Positions 22,594 to 34,985 of a DNA stretch of 64,000 nucleotides are shown here, one piece after another (positions within the stretch are counted from its first letter, which is position 1; each line of letters opens with the position of its first letter). The notes below the pieces were generated by a model that did no database searches, had not been told where the DNA came from, and worked only from the letters and a program-made list of their open reading frames with translations. This DNA comes from Eucommia ulmoides (lineage: Eukaryota > Streptophyta > Magnoliopsida > Garryales > Eucommiaceae): assembly GCA_016647705.1 (NCBI GenBank), contig CM028330.1, positions 50,642,897-50,706,896 on the forward strand. The letters run 5' to 3'. Made by a program: the position numbers and the translations under genes.

Positions 22594-25500
22594 ATGGACG
22601 GAGGAACACAGTACAATCCTCGAACCGTCGATGAGGTTTTCCGGGATTTCAAGGGCCGCCGAGCCGGCATGATCAAAGCCCTTACTACTGGTATAGGTTT
22701 TTTCTTTAAGCTTTTTCATTATCTATACCGTTCAATTACAAATAATGTACACGCTTTTAACTGTTCTCGGTTTGCAATTTCGGTTTGTGTGTTGTTTCAG
22801 AAGTCGAAGAATTTTATCAGCAGTGTGATCCTGGTAAGTTAGGGTTCCTGTTTCCCTTATTTTTCTGCGAAATGGCGTTTTAGCGTTTCGAGTAGTTTAT
22901 GTAATTCGTGATCAGGTTACCCTAGGGTTCTTGTATATTCTGTTTACTTATCTGTTCTTCTAAAATGATTTTTGTTTTCGCGTATTGCAATAGATATACG
23001 GGCATAGCTCTCTAAATGTTTTAAGTCGTAATTTCTGTGTATGTTGCATCGATCACGGTTGTAGCCAAGAGGACTAATCGACCTATCTACTTGAGTACTT
23101 TTGTGTTAATTATTTATGTTCCTTGCCTACTTTTTTATGTCTCCGGAAATCACCATTCTTTCCTCTTTTGTTTCTACTTTATCTTCCTCTTAATTAGAAT
23201 AGATAATCAATTCACACGTCTGTCTGTGTTTTTTTTTTTTTTGGGGGGGGTGGGTGGGTGGGGGATTCGCTTGCCCTTGCACCATAAATGTTAAACACAA
23301 GTTATGATTCATATCACCATTATCATACCTGTACCTGTCTACACGATCGCTATTCTTCGCGCGCGCATGTGGTGGTGGTGGTGGGGGTTTCTCTTGCTTT
23401 TGCAGCATAAATGTGTATAAACACAAGCAAAACTACATTTATGATTCATATCACCATTATCACACCTGTACCTGTCTACGCGATGGCGATTCTTCGCATG
23501 TTAGTGTCAATCAATTAATCATGCTCATTTTTTTTATGTTCTGATTCTTCTGGATCTTCTGATTTTTGTCCTCTTTTTTTTTTTTTTTTTTCTGAAGTTT
23601 GTTACTTGAGCATTGCAAACTAAACTTTTGATAAGTAGATATGACATATCTTCTTCCTTTGTTGTAAAGTTTCCGATGGTAGGTTTTTGGGCGTAAAGCT
23701 CAGCCGGATTGATCTGAAATGGAGCAAGCCAAACGTTTTTGTTTTTATATGGAATGGTACAAATAGCCCAAATTTTGTTAGCATCCCTCACTTGGCCTTT
23801 GCTTCTCCCCCTTCCCTTTCGCCTTCCATGATATGCCCTTTTGCATTCTGTGACTTTCAAGAGCCTCCTTTGACTGTCGACCCCACTGCCACTGGCCGGT
23901 CCACCACCTTCCCCTGCTTTAACCATTCTTCATTCAGGCTGATGACCATCAGACATACCCACCAACATGGTGTGTAAGCACCCACAAACTCACATCATCA
24001 ACATATGGGCAACATAGACAAAGGGCCAAACCATAAATAGAAAAAATGACAACCTCTTTTGCTTTTCTTTTTTTTTTTTGTATTATTATTTTATTTTAAT
24101 TAATGATATTTCATTCCAGAGTCAACATCTTTAATCTAGGAGTAATTGTGGAATTCTATTTTGTATATTTTTCTTTCATTGGAAGTTTGTACTGTGATCA
24201 AGAAATAATACAGACTGTCATCCTTATTTTAGTACTTAGTAGTTTAGCTCATATATTTACTTTCCTTTGTTTGATTCCCTTCTGAATTAAGTTCTTATCT
24301 ATTTCAGTTACATTTTTTATCTAAGATTTTTTTAAGAAATATTTAGTTTAGGATCCTCTTACTAGATAATAATATATTTTCTGATTTGTGATTGCATTGG
24401 TTTTGAATGAGGATTCAGGATTATATGTTCTTGTGTATTTATTGGGTGCTTCTGTGGGCTGTTCATGTGTCATGTTTGTTTGTTTCATTACTCTTAACCT
24501 CTTGCTTCATTTTTTCATTCTCTGTGGCTTCACTAAGTGGCTTTACTTTTACAATTTTTCTTTTGTTATTCTAGAACCATCTGAGTTTAAAATAAAATTG
24601 GTATAAGTATTTATTTGGGGGCTGGTAATTGTGATTTATTTCATTAATACCGTTTTTTATTTTTATTTTTTTCAGATTCTATTTCAAATAGTTATTTAGA
24701 TGTCACAACAGGGATACAAAAGACTCTTTTCGAAAATAATAACATATAAATTACAAAGAGAATTAAGAAAAGGATTTCTAAGATCTGTTGGGAATTATGA
24801 GAAGACAGCGATGAATCAACTCCATGGAAGTTATTACATTTTTGGATATCTATGTAGCTAATACAACCTCAGATTTATGGCCAAGGGACTTCTTCTTCTT
24901 CTTCTTCACCCTCCTAAAGGAAGATATCATACGGTGTTTCTAATGATTTGGTAGTTTTACTTTCATTTGCTGTTCATGAAGCAGAATATATTTCTTTCTC
25001 ATAAATAGCCTGTGAAAGTTTCAAGTTCGCAATTATTTGTACTTCTGTTGACATATAATCTGGAGATTCAACATCATTACATTTGCTCTCCATCTTGCAT
25101 GATTGTAATATTTGCTTGTAATTTGCTACCAATAGCCATGTAAGAGAATCTTTTAGCTAGAGAATAACTTCAAAGGTGTCCAGAAGGAGCATTAACTTGC
25201 GCAGAAAAATCGAATCATGATTTTTTTTTCTCTTTGTAGTACTGATTTGTAATAAATGATTGGATGTATGAGGTTAAGTATTTCTTCTTTTTGGCAGGGT
25301 AGAAATTGATTTATGCTTATTGGCTAGATCTGGAGTTTAGAGTATTTTCAAGTCTCTTGTGTTGGTTGATTGCGTTATACTGCATTATACTGGAATTACA
25401 CGTATTAGCTTTATGTTGTGCAGTAATTGTTTTGTGAGATATGTATCTGAGTTCTTGAATGATAATTGTCGTCTTACTTGCAAGGATGTAACATTTTGAA

Positions 25501-26037
25501 TATGCAGTTGTAGTTTTCATTTTTATCAATCTTTCTCTTGTATTTGTTTATCTGAAAACTGGATGTGATTGTCAGTCATTTCCTTCTCCCTAGAAACATG
25601 AATAAGTACAGTAGCAGCCTTTTGTGGCTCTTGTTCTTTGTCTAACTTGATGCATTGCAGAGAAGGAAAACCTTTGCTTGTATGGGTTACCTAGTGAGCA
25701 ATGGGAAGTTACTTTACCTGCTGAAGAGGTACCTCCAGAACTTCCAGAACCAGCTTTAGGTATTAACTTTGCCAGAGATGGCATGCAAGAAAAGGACTGG
25801 TTGGCTCTTGTTGCAGTCCATAGTGATGCATGGTTGCTTGCTGTGGCCTTCTATTTTGGTGCTAGATTTGGGTTCGACAAAACTGACAGGTTTTTCTCAA
25901 TTTCTCTTGCGTCGTAATATATGCTTTAAGTTCACTTGTAAGAAACTATTGGGCCTTTGGAGTGGATGCCATTTTTAACTCATGTCAAAACTGGTCTTTG
26001 TTATCATTGTCTATCATTTAAGTTTAGTTTGGATGAC

Positions 26038-26078
<41 letters not shown>

Positions 26079-28968
26079 CACACATCAGTGTTGTAAAAGG
26101 TGAGGGCGTTGGGCCGGGCGTTTTGACCTGTTCGGGCCGAGGCGTAAGCCCTGAGGCATGGGGCGTAAGCCTCATGATACCTAAATTTTTAATATTTTAA
26201 AATATAATATATAATTAAAAGATATAAATAAATAAATAAATAAATAAATAAAATATATATGAAAAATAAATATAGATAAAATCATAAGATGACAAAAGTT
26301 ATGAATCATAAATAGTAATTTAGTTGAAATTTTATTTTACATATGAGACTAACCTATTTAGGGATGCTATTAAATATTGTTCTTTTTTTGTTCTTCTTTA
26401 ATCTATCGAATGCCTACTTTATTTCCAAATAAAACATAAAAAAACAGCATAATTTAATCATAGTTCTCCTATTTCCACAATTCTCCTATTTCCACCACTA
26501 TCGACCTTTGCTCCGTATTTGAATAATAACATCTGCTATTCCAAATCTTGGCCACACCTCCAGCCTTTATTGTCTGGCACCAACGAAGTGATGAAGACAA
26601 AGACGAATATACCAAACAATTGCAAAATCAAATTTCATCTTTCTTGATTTTTCTGGTAATGGAAACACAGGGCGTAAGCCTTAGGCGATGTTGGGCGTTG
26701 CCCACGGCATCTGGGCGCAAGCCTAGCTGGAAAATAGCCTAGCCTCGTTGCCCCGGGCAGTTTAGGACAACCCCACCTCTGGGCGAGCCCCGGGGCGAGT
26801 CCCACGAAAGCCTTTGTGCAACATTGATACACATATATAACTAGGGACAAAATAAGAATAAAAGAACCGTACTGGTAGTAATTTGACTCAGAATGGTTAT
26901 CAAATTGGAATTTAGGTTTTAATATAATTTGGTTAAATGAACTTAGAAGAATGACTGGGTCAGTGGTTGACAAAGTTCTCGACTACCCAAGTTTACTTGA
27001 GCTTTAAAAAGAGTATCTCTTTACTGAATCCAGGACTTGTTAAATAATTTATTCATGGAAAGCAGATTTGGTTTGCAAACTACGCCACTTCAAACATGGA
27101 AGTCTGCCAGTTATTGATGTTGAATGAAGTTAGATAATAGGAATTTAAAGCACTTCTTTTGGATCTTGTTCTCCTGCTATTGTACTGAGCAGTTGTCCAC
27201 TCAATTTTTTGCATTTATTTATCTTCAATTATCGGTTGAAGTATGTGAATTTTATGAAGAATATGTTCACAATTCTTACGAAATGTTGCTGGCAATTTTA
27301 ATGCAGGAAACACCTTTTTAATATGATAAATGATCTTCCAACAATTTTTGAGGTTGTGACTGGAACTGCTAAGAAAGTAGTGAAGGAAAAATCAACAGTT
27401 TCAAACCACAGCAGCAACAAATCCAAGTCAAACACAAAAGGGGTAACAACATATCTTTTGTCTAGTTATTTTGAATTAATATTTGGGTATTGGTCATACC
27501 GACTTACAGCCTAGGATAGTTTCATTGATAAGGTTATTTGATTGGAAGTTAGTGATTTTTTTATAGCAAACCACCCTAGGTAAAATCGTGTAGGTTTGCT
27601 TTGGCATTTGAATACATCCAAAAGCCTGGAAACTTTGGAGTATGTGAGGAAAACCATCTTTACCATGGCAGATATAAATATGCAGATTTTTTAATCTTTT
27701 GACACCCACAAATTACAACCTGATATAGTTTAGTAGGCTATTTCTTGCTCACCCATGTAGTAATCTTTGAAACCGGTAACACCAACAGGACATTGCCCCC
27801 CCCCCAAAAAATGCAAGTTGGATGAGTGAGGTGATTCTTTAGTTTTGCCAGCACAGACACAATTCAATCGTTGGCCTTATGTAGTCTCCTAAAATGTTAA
27901 TAAACCCTTGGAAATCATAAGTTCTATTTCTTTTCTGTTACTCTTCAACCTGCCAAGCTGTCCTCTTTGTGCTAAACTCGTCAATTTTGGAACCTTGCAT
28001 GCCTTGCCATTTAAGGTTGTGCTTAATTCAGAAAAGTCCATCATTAGCAAAATCTTTGATACAACTCATGATCGTAATTTCTATTATGAGTGATGACATT
28101 ATTTGAGCGTTGTTTTTTCACATTCAATTCCAATTCCGAGCCTCCAATTCCATGAAACCAAATGCTACCTAAGACCCCTATATTTTAAAAATGTTTTCCG
28201 AATACCCTCCGAAAATACCCTCTAAATAAATTTAGCTCTAATTATTATTTTTGTTTGCTTTTTCTTTAAACATCTCTCAATTTTAACTCATTTGACTTTT
28301 TTTTTACCATTATATATTGAACCCAACATATTGTATATTTATTATTTATCATGATAAGTGCTAATAACTTAAGATATCATATTAATTACAAGATAATGAT
28401 TCATTCTTTTCATTTCTTATGTTTTTCAGTATATGCTGATCAAGTTTGAGTTAGAAAAACTTCAAATAATTAAATTAATAAATTTTTTCAACGAAAAAAA
28501 ATTGATAGTTTTTTGTGCGCCCTACCACACCTCTCCCCTACCCCCCTTTCCTTCCCCTACCATACCCCCCCAACCCTGCTACCCCCCTCTCCCCCTTCCC
28601 CCTACTGGCTATCCCTCTATGGAAAAATCCTGGCTCTGCCAACCATTCTTCAAGAAGTAACATTTTTTTTTTTTTCTGCTTGATTTTGAAAACAGAGAGG
28701 TTCTGAGTCCCAAGGAAGATATTCAAGGGTGCTGGCAAAAGAAGAGGAAGGTTTCGAAGAGGAAGAAGAAGATGAGGAGGAAGAGCATGGAGATACATTG
28801 TGTGGGGCGTGTGGAGAGAATTATGCTTCAGATGAGTTCTGGATATGCTGCGATATATGCGAAAGGTGGTTCCATGGGAAGTGCGTTAAGATCACTCCTG
28901 CTAGGGCTGAGCACATCAAGCAGTACAAATGCCCTTCCTGCAGCAGCAACAAGAGAGTGCGTGCTTGA
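22594..28968 (+). CDS. AL: Alfin1-like PHD-finger protein (H3K4me3 reader), five exons, 255 aa
   Basis: Coding exons are 22594-22690, 22801-22833, 25661-25889, 27307-27442 and 28696-28968; all introns are GT-AG and the joined frame is open with a stop at 28966-28968. The N-terminal Alfin domain (about residues 5-135) starts [20 protein letters not shown] and includes [20 protein letters not shown] and the [10 protein letters not shown] region. A basic/Ser-rich linker and an acidic run (about 180-197) follow. A C-terminal PHD finger (201-247) has the Cys4-His-Cys3 pattern C201, C204, C217, C220, H225, C228, C244 and C247, with aromatic residues (Y, W214) placed for methyl-lysine binding. Family members are about 240-260 aa nuclear proteins that bind H3K4me3 and act in repression and stress or root-hair programmes. 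The sequence reads closest to the AL3/AL4/AL5 subgroup. RKHLF replaces the usual RKRLF. It looks intact and expressed-type. Confidence 0.96.
22834..25660 (+). other. Intron 2 of the PHD-finger gene (2827 bp)
   Basis: Long intron with GTAAGT donor and TTGATGCATTGCAG acceptor. It holds a tandem duplication at 23268-23500, several T-runs with a (G)8 tract near 23243, a second copy of the upstream 35-bp word at 24627-24662, and otherwise no gene or RNA that I can recognise. Confidence 0.85.
23268..23500. repeat. Tandem duplication in intron 2
   Basis: 'ttgcaccataaatgt', 'atgattcatatcaccattat' and 'acctgtacctgtctac' each occur twice, about 122-137 bp apart, ending in 'gattcttcgc' or 'tattcttcgc'. 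The copies are separated by a (GGT)n stretch. Confidence 0.8.
25890..27306 (+). other. Intron 3 of the PHD-finger gene (1417 bp)
   Basis: Contains a (CT)n(TA)n(CA)n microsatellite at about 26039-26083 and a 741-bp hAT-type element immediately after it. Rest is unremarkable AT-rich intron. Confidence 0.85.
26086..26826. mobile_element. Non-autonomous hAT element with GC-rich ends in intron 3
   Basis: The left end CAGTGTTGTAAAAGG and the reverse complement of the right end, CAATGTTGCACAAAGG, form a hAT-like inverted terminus. Flanking 8-mers ACACACAT (26078-26085) and ATACACAT (26827-26834) differ at one base, as an aged 8-bp target duplication. Both ends are GC-rich with repeated 'ggcgtaagcc' words; the middle is AT-rich. 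No transposase is present. Confidence 0.8.
27443..28695 (+). other. Intron 4 of the PHD-finger gene (1253 bp)
   Basis: GTAACA donor, AACAG acceptor. A C/T-rich stretch at about 28515-28620 and T-runs near 28660. No gene or mobile element recognised. Confidence 0.8.
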
Positions 28969-29036
28969 TTTTTATTATCATCGACATTCTTCGGCCTCTC
29001 GAAGTCATGGGTCTTTTTCATCACATCAAATCGGTT

Positions 29037-29066
29037 CTCTCTCTCTCTCTCTCGCTCTCTCTCTCA
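29037..29066 (+). repeat. CT microsatellite in the 3' UTR of the PHD-finger gene
   Basis: (CT)n with one interruption, starting about 70 nt after the stop codon. A TTTTG repeat lies further on at about 29168-29195. Confidence 0.8.
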
Positions 29067-29640
29067 TCAAGTATCGTTGTCTTGTTAATCTTGTTTATCT
29101 GGATATCTTTAACAGTTGACAACATTAGCCATCTCCGATTTGATTCTGAAGTGGATAGTTTTTTTTTTTGTTTTGTTTTGTTTTGTTTTGTTTTAAGTTT
29201 TAGGAATGCTACTTCTTTGGAAGTGTGCTTTGTTACCTTGGCCTAATCTTAGATAGGAGTTTCTGTTGATTGCTGAAGTTTTTAGTTCATTCTGGTTAGT
29301 TTTCACTGGATCTTACCTAGTTCATGGGAGCAGGCGATTTTTCCCTCCTCCGCGGAAAGTAAGAGGTGTTTGTATTTAGCAAAATTTCACTTTGCTCTTC
29401 AATTTTTTATTGTTTACACTTTGTGCCCTTGTATTTTATTTTTGTGTCTAATTGAGTCAATTGTAAATTTTTCGCCGCTTTTGTTGTGGGAGTACATAGC
29501 AAAAGACAATCACGATCAATTCAAGGATGCAAAATGTATTGCCCCGTAGTTTTTGGTTGGTAAGTATAATTTATTATTATTTTGCTGAGTCACTGTGTGA
29601 TTGACTCCGGCAACAAAAGCAATGGTATGGTAAAATTGGA
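29067..29640. other. Convergent intergenic space, PHD-finger side
   Basis: Presumed 3' UTR and downstream sequence of the PHD-finger gene. No clear AATAAA signal and no other gene seen. Confidence 0.4.
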
Positions 29641-30150
29641 CCTTAGAGGTTGTCACATTTGCCTGATATGATACCAATAGTAGTATGATACACCGTTATT
29701 TGGACACTCCAATAGTTGTGATAAATTGGTGTCATTTTTTATCTTGTAAACTGATGAATCAAATCTTACCTAAATAAAATAAAATTAATAAATTAAATTC
29801 TACAAAACCTAATTAAACCCAAGTAAACAAAATTTATTTAACCCCAATTAAATTTAATTAAACTAAAATTAATATAAATCTAACCAAATAAATTTTACTC
29901 CATTTTAATTAAACAAACTCAACATTAACCCAACTATATTTAAACTCGAATCAGTTTATTAACCCTAATTAACTTATCCATCTACTAACCCAACATTTTG
30001 GCTCTCGTCTTGCCTGTGTCATATTTGGCACATGCAAGGTATCTATGCCAAAATGATATACATGATAACACGGGCACATGTTAGCTTCAAAATAGTCCAA
30101 AAAAAAAAAAGGATAGCACGAGGATAGCATAACACTGGGAGTTGCTCTTA
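29641..30150. mobile_element. MITE with GAGCAACTC-type ends, copy 1
   Basis: The right end '...aacactgggagttgctcttaag' carries the terminal word GAGCAACTC in reverse; the left end is eroded. The body is AT-rich with 'ggcacatgcaaggtatc' and 'ccaatagttgtgataaattggtgtca'. A second, reverse-oriented copy occurs as two pieces at 50650-50751 and 58286-58680. It lies between the two convergent host genes. Confidence 0.7.
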
Positions 30151-30463
30151 AGAGGTAGAATGTGTGAAAAATGAAAAAAATTGGGATCAAAGTGAAATTG
30201 CACCTGAACATCAGGGGTGCAACATGCAATTCAGCCTCTATTTTTAAGATTCGCTTTAAAAAATTGGAAGACACCAGCTATGTGATGCAAAACATCACAC
30301 AAATGTTTTGAGGCAACTTCTGTGAACAACACAAAAGGCGAAGAAGAAGGCTTGAAAACTATTAAAACTGCATTGCAGCACCAATCATCATTCACCACCA
30401 TTATAGAAACAGTTCATACAAATAAATAACATGAGCCCAACATGCCTAGAAAGCATATACATT

Positions 30464-30488
30464 GAGAGAGAGAGAGAGAGAGAGAGAG
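30464..30488 (-). repeat. CT microsatellite (GA on plus strand) in the 3' UTR of the PMIR1-like gene
   Basis: About 57-82 nt downstream of the stop at 30546 on the minus strand. In the transcript it is a CU-rich tract, like the one in the neighbouring gene. Confidence 0.8.
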
Positions 30489-30545
30489 CTTGAAGCACTG
30501 GGAATTGCCAAAAAGAACTGATCATCATCCACACCTCCTCCTCCG

Positions 30546-33500
30546 TTACCACAACCGCTTCTTTTCATTAGAAAAAATAAGATTTGGGTTCCGAACATGA
30601 GGATTACCTGCACCCAATTCCTTCCATTTCGCCCCCCCTTTTCCACGAGAAGATATACTCCATAAACTCTCACCACCCTGTACCGTAGCAGTAGCAGAAG
30701 AAGGCGTCGACTTCATAAGAGGATGCTTATTCTTCTTCCCCATTCCATTCGCAAGCAACCAACGCGACCCAGATTGCTGCTGATTCTTAGAACCCCAAAT
30801 CTTCTTCTTTCCCACCTCTGCCTCTGCCTCTGTTTTCAAACCTGCAACATGAACTTCACTGATTTTGAAGTGTGCAATCCCTTCTACTTCTTCTTTAGCC
30901 TCAGCCGTTTCCTTCTTAACAATCACAATTTCATCGTCATCTTCTTCGGTTTTTCTCCTTAATTCTGAAACTACACTGTAAATTTTAGGTTTTGGTGGTA
31001 CAAACAGCCTCTCCACTTGAATAAGAGAAAGCATCGGCGTTCCTACAGGCTCAAAGTTCCGGAGAGGATCACGCAGCTGCACCATCAATGCGACAGTAAA
31101 GTTATTACCCAACAACCCGCATTTCCCTTTATACCCTTTGCCCCGTCCTCTCCTCCCACGAGCCAATTCCAAATAATTGGCATCGTGGGCCGCGAGGATT
31201 TTGGACGTTCGATCGCTGATCTGATCATCCTCACCGTCGATTTCCCCAGAATCGATCCTCATCCATTCATCAAGTGTTAGAGATAGGCCCATTAGCCCAT
31301 CAATGTCATCGCCGTTATCTTTGATGTCCAGCAATTGTAATCCACCAGCTCCTTCCAGACCTAATGAATCACTCAAATTGACCGTTGTACCCTTGAAGGC
31401 AGAGAATTCGCCAATAGACTGTGGGCTGATGTTTGAAGGGGAATCTTCATTCGACATGTTTGATTGTATTCTCAATCCTTCCATTGAGAGTGCTTCGATC
31501 TTGTCCATCGCCAAAGGAGCAAGATCCTCTAATGATACATATTCTGATTCAGATTGATTGCCAATGGAACTGGATTCAAACTTACTTGAACCGGGTCCAA
31601 ATGGTTTTCCTTTTGGTTTCTTTTGAAAGTTTAATGTATTTTGTCCGATATCTGATTCATGCTGCAAAAAATCTTGCCTGCAAAACCATGGATAGAAGTT
31701 AATCAACCGATATCCCTAAAAAACCCTAAATATTGGAAATGCCGGCAGCATTTGTTTGTATAGTGTTTCTGCTCCTGTTTTCAATTTCTATTTTCAAAAA
31801 AATGGAACAGAAATATAAATATGCAAAAAAAAATAAAAAAATCTGCTTCTGTATGTTCCAAGATTTTAATAACAAATCTCTGAACCAGAACAGAAACAAA
31901 TATTTTTCTGTTTCCAAAAAAAAGTAACAAAAACAATTGAGGCCTGTCTGGTTTTGTTTTTGAAAATTCTTTAGTTTTGAAAAAGGTATCAAAAAGAGAA
32001 TATGTATTAATAATGCATTAGAAAATTGAAAAGCAAGAGTGACATGAGTGATTTAAATATGATGTTGAAAAATTGAGATAATAATGATGTTGGGCGAACA
32101 TGTGATAGAGAGAATTTATAAAGAAATAAAAGATAAAGATATATAAATAATAAAAAATAAATTTATAAAAATAGCAAAGGTATAATATTAAAAGTAGATC
32201 ATGTGATGGATTGAGTATTGTGAAAAATGTTTGAGTTTTGTTGTTAAAAGAGAAGCAGTAGAATTTTTTGTTTTCCCAAAATAAAAGGAAAAAAAAAAAA
32301 CTGTTTTCAGAAGCTCAGCCAAACAGGTCCTTAACAACCACCACAGTAGTACCCTAATATGTTCTCCAGGAGAGCTTCAAAATCAACAAAATTGGTAAAG
32401 AAAGTAACAAACCTCTCAGCCGCCTCCAAACTGGGAGCAGCTTCCCATGCTACTTGTTCCATCGTCTTCCCAGTTATATCTTCCAAAGGCATTAGTTTGT
32501 TCGCCTGCATAGAGAGCTTCTCAATCCCAACTGAAGCCAATCCCTTTAGTATCTCCATTATACCAGAACCCATTTTTGCAGGCACAACAACAGGACTCGA
32601 AACCTGCATTATCAAACTCCCCCCACTTTTAGCATCCTTAAAAAGCGAAGGATTCATAGACCGCAAAAACCCTCCATCATTTGTCTGAACAAACGGTCCT
32701 AAGCCCTCTCCGAGGGGAGGAAGTTGAAGAGGATCTTCAGGAGGTATATCAATTGGACTCCCAAATCCACCAGTACTACTAGGTGGTGAACTATGAAAAG
32801 CGTTCTCATTCAATCCCCATTCACGCATTAAAGCTTCTGTTTCCAAGTCTTCTAACATTGATGCCGTTGTCTTCTCCCTCACTTCCTCATTTTCTAACTT
32901 ATCATTCATGTCTTCAAAATTTGTTTGGTTTTCATCCATGTCGAAGTTGAATAAGGAACCACCGTTAGCTAGAGCATCCATTTCAAACTGTCTCAAAAGC
33001 TGTTCTCTTGGGGACTCGGGTTCACTTTCGGAGCTAAAACCAAATGGACTGTGTTCTATCCCCAGCATGTCTAAGAACTCGCTAGCTATAGATTCGGCAA
33101 CAACATCCAAGCTATGTGATTTTCCCTTACTACTTTTATAATTCGATTTAAACTCCAAATATTGCTCTTGGTTGGAAGTTCCACTCTCTTCCTCTTGAGA
33201 ATCTGATTCTTCTTTCGCCAAATCCGACACGCTATTCAATGCCGACTCTAGCTCTTTCATTAAAGATTCCCTGGTGACCAAGTTATCGTCTTTTTTGCTA
33301 CTATCGGCCCCCTCCAATGGAGAATCATCATTTCCTTCTGAATTCACATGGTCTTTTGACGATGATTCTATACCATGCTCTATAACTGAAAAATCACTAA
33401 TTTCACACTCATTTTTATGAATTTTCTCACCAGAATCAGATGACATGACCAAATCAGTTTTTGGGTTTTCAGAAGGTTTACGGAAAACACAAGTTTCAGG

Positions 33501-34481
33501 CTTATACTCGACCGACAAATTATTTTTTTCTTCATCGAATTTCTTATAAAGAACATTTATCGAATCAGAAAGTCCAGATTTTGATAATGGCAAAACTTCA
33601 TGAAGATCCTTCACGTCTTCTGTGGAAAGACCGGATGTTGGAGAATTAACAGGAACACTTCCAGCTCGATTTAGTATACCGCGATTAGAGCTTTGACTCA
33701 TATTTTCAGTTTTATGCCTTAATGGCAGCATCTCAGGGGCATTATTCATTTTTTTTGTGGAATTATCACCAACTACCGAGTACCCAAAACTGACATTAAT
33801 GGTTCCACCTTTGCCCTTTCCAGACAACCTGAAACTAGTTGTCCATTTACCCGAGCATTTCTCCTCCTCTAGCTCCTCAAGTGTTAGTGGAAGCAACCTT
33901 GTGAGATCGACTCTATGCTTTCCCAAATCAAGTTCAGGAGCATTGGAGACTGAAGCAAATAACAAAAAATGTTTTGCTTCATACTTAGCCGAATGGTGAG
34001 GACCATTCCTACTACCATAAATGGAGCAAATATGAGTCAATTCCTCCTCAAATTCGGCTACTCCTTGAAAAACCCTAGATGGGCGAGTCAACAACTCACT
34101 GTCCCGCCTCTTCCAATGCACCACAAGGCTAAGATCATTGAAGTACAAAGGCAAACCTTCGATCGAATGGACTTGAAGAGAGAAACAACAATTGAATCTA
34201 CGGTTTCGAACATGGGTCAAAGCCTTTAGGCCTTTCCAACTCCAAATGGATTTCTTGTCCTTGTTTGATGGATCTTCCTTCACATTGTTTGGCTTCGAAT
34301 GAGGGTTGGGTATGTGGGTTTTTCCAACAGATTTAGATCTACTACTAGCTGTGGAAATCACACTCCTCGGCCTTGTTTTTTCAAGGTATAGGGCTTTACT
34401 TATGGCTTCGATATCATTTAACAACTTCCCTTTACTTGATTCCTCCCCAATTCTCTTCCTAGTTTCGACTTTCGACAACAT
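30546..34481 (-). CDS. PMIR1: PMI1-RELATED1-like NT-C2 protein, two coding exons, 1066 aa
   Basis: Coding exons on the minus strand are 34481-32413 and 31677-30546, joined across a GT-AG intron within an Arg codon (residue 690). The protein reads as a PLASTID MOVEMENT IMPAIRED1-family member. An N-terminal NLLNDIEAISKALYL-like segment is followed by WSWKGLKALTHVR (80-92) and an NT-C2 domain (about 93-240, RRFNCCFSLQVHSIEGLP...VVHWKRRD). A long acidic, Ser-rich middle follows. The central conserved block (about 627-690) has MEILKGLASVGIEKLSMQ and ITGKTMEQVAWEA. Further blocks are LEDLAPLAMDKIEALSMEGL (737-760) and VALMVQLRDPLRNFEPVG (about 885-902). Arabidopsis PMI1 is shorter and PMIR1 slightly longer. 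PMI1 and its relatives act in chloroplast and nuclear positioning through actin. It seems intact. Its tail faces the PHD-finger gene. Confidence 0.94.
31678..32412 (-). other. Intron of the PMIR1-like gene with MITE
   Basis: 735 bp, GTTTGT donor (minus strand), TTTTGCAG acceptor. More than half is a Tourist-like MITE. Another possible small inverted element with 'gtttctg(c/t)tc' and 'gaacagaaac' words lies at about 31765-31895. Confidence 0.85.
31941..32330. mobile_element. Tourist-like (PIF/Harbinger) MITE in the PMIR1 intron
   Basis: Left end GGCCTGTCTGG and reverse complement of the right end, GGACCTGTTTGG, resemble the Tourist terminus. Flanking triplets are TGA and TTA, where TTA/TAA is the family rule, so the left one may have mutated. 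The right edge lies only about 80 bp from the exon 1 splice donor. Confidence 0.7.
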
Positions 34482-34495
34482 CGTCCCCTTACAAA

Positions 34496-34749
34496 CTAAC
34501 AGATTGCAGAAAAAGAATAAATCAGAAAATTAATAAATAAATTAAATACAATGCAACTTAAACAGAATTCATATTAACTGGAATCGAAGTAAACACATCC
34601 TCATACTTCAAAATTTCCAAATACTTTCTTCTTGTTCGTGGGTGGGCTGAGAATTCTCGATTTTTCCAAGTAGGTATAAAGAAACATCTAAAACACAAAG
34701 CAAAATTTTACAATTTCAGAATGTAATAATTTACGGCTTCAAGGCTTAC
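34496..34749 (-). other. Probable 5' UTR intron of the PMIR1-like gene
   Basis: On the minus strand a CCAG/GTAAGCC donor lies at 34750/34749 and a TTCTGCAATCTGTTAG acceptor ends at 34496, fourteen nt before the start codon. The 'aaaccctagtt'-like leader upstream of the donor is typical of a 5' UTR. Confidence 0.6.
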
Positions 34750-34943
34750 CTGGATTGAAATCTGCGGCGATCCAGAACAAATAAACCCTAGTTCAATTCA
34801 GAAGGATTTCAGCGTCTGTCTCCGGAAATTGCGGAAAATATACACAGATTGAAACATATTAACGCGCACGGAAGAAAATTTGATGAAGAAATTGAATTTA
34901 TTTCAAGCAGGATGAACAAAGTTCTCGCCCTTGATTGTCAAAT

Positions 34944-34985
<42 letters not shown>

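Noticed and set aside
30723-34533. Several plus-strand open frames of 60-109 residues opposite the PMIR1-like gene
   Set aside because: They are antisense shadows of the long minus-strand exons with no motifs of their own.
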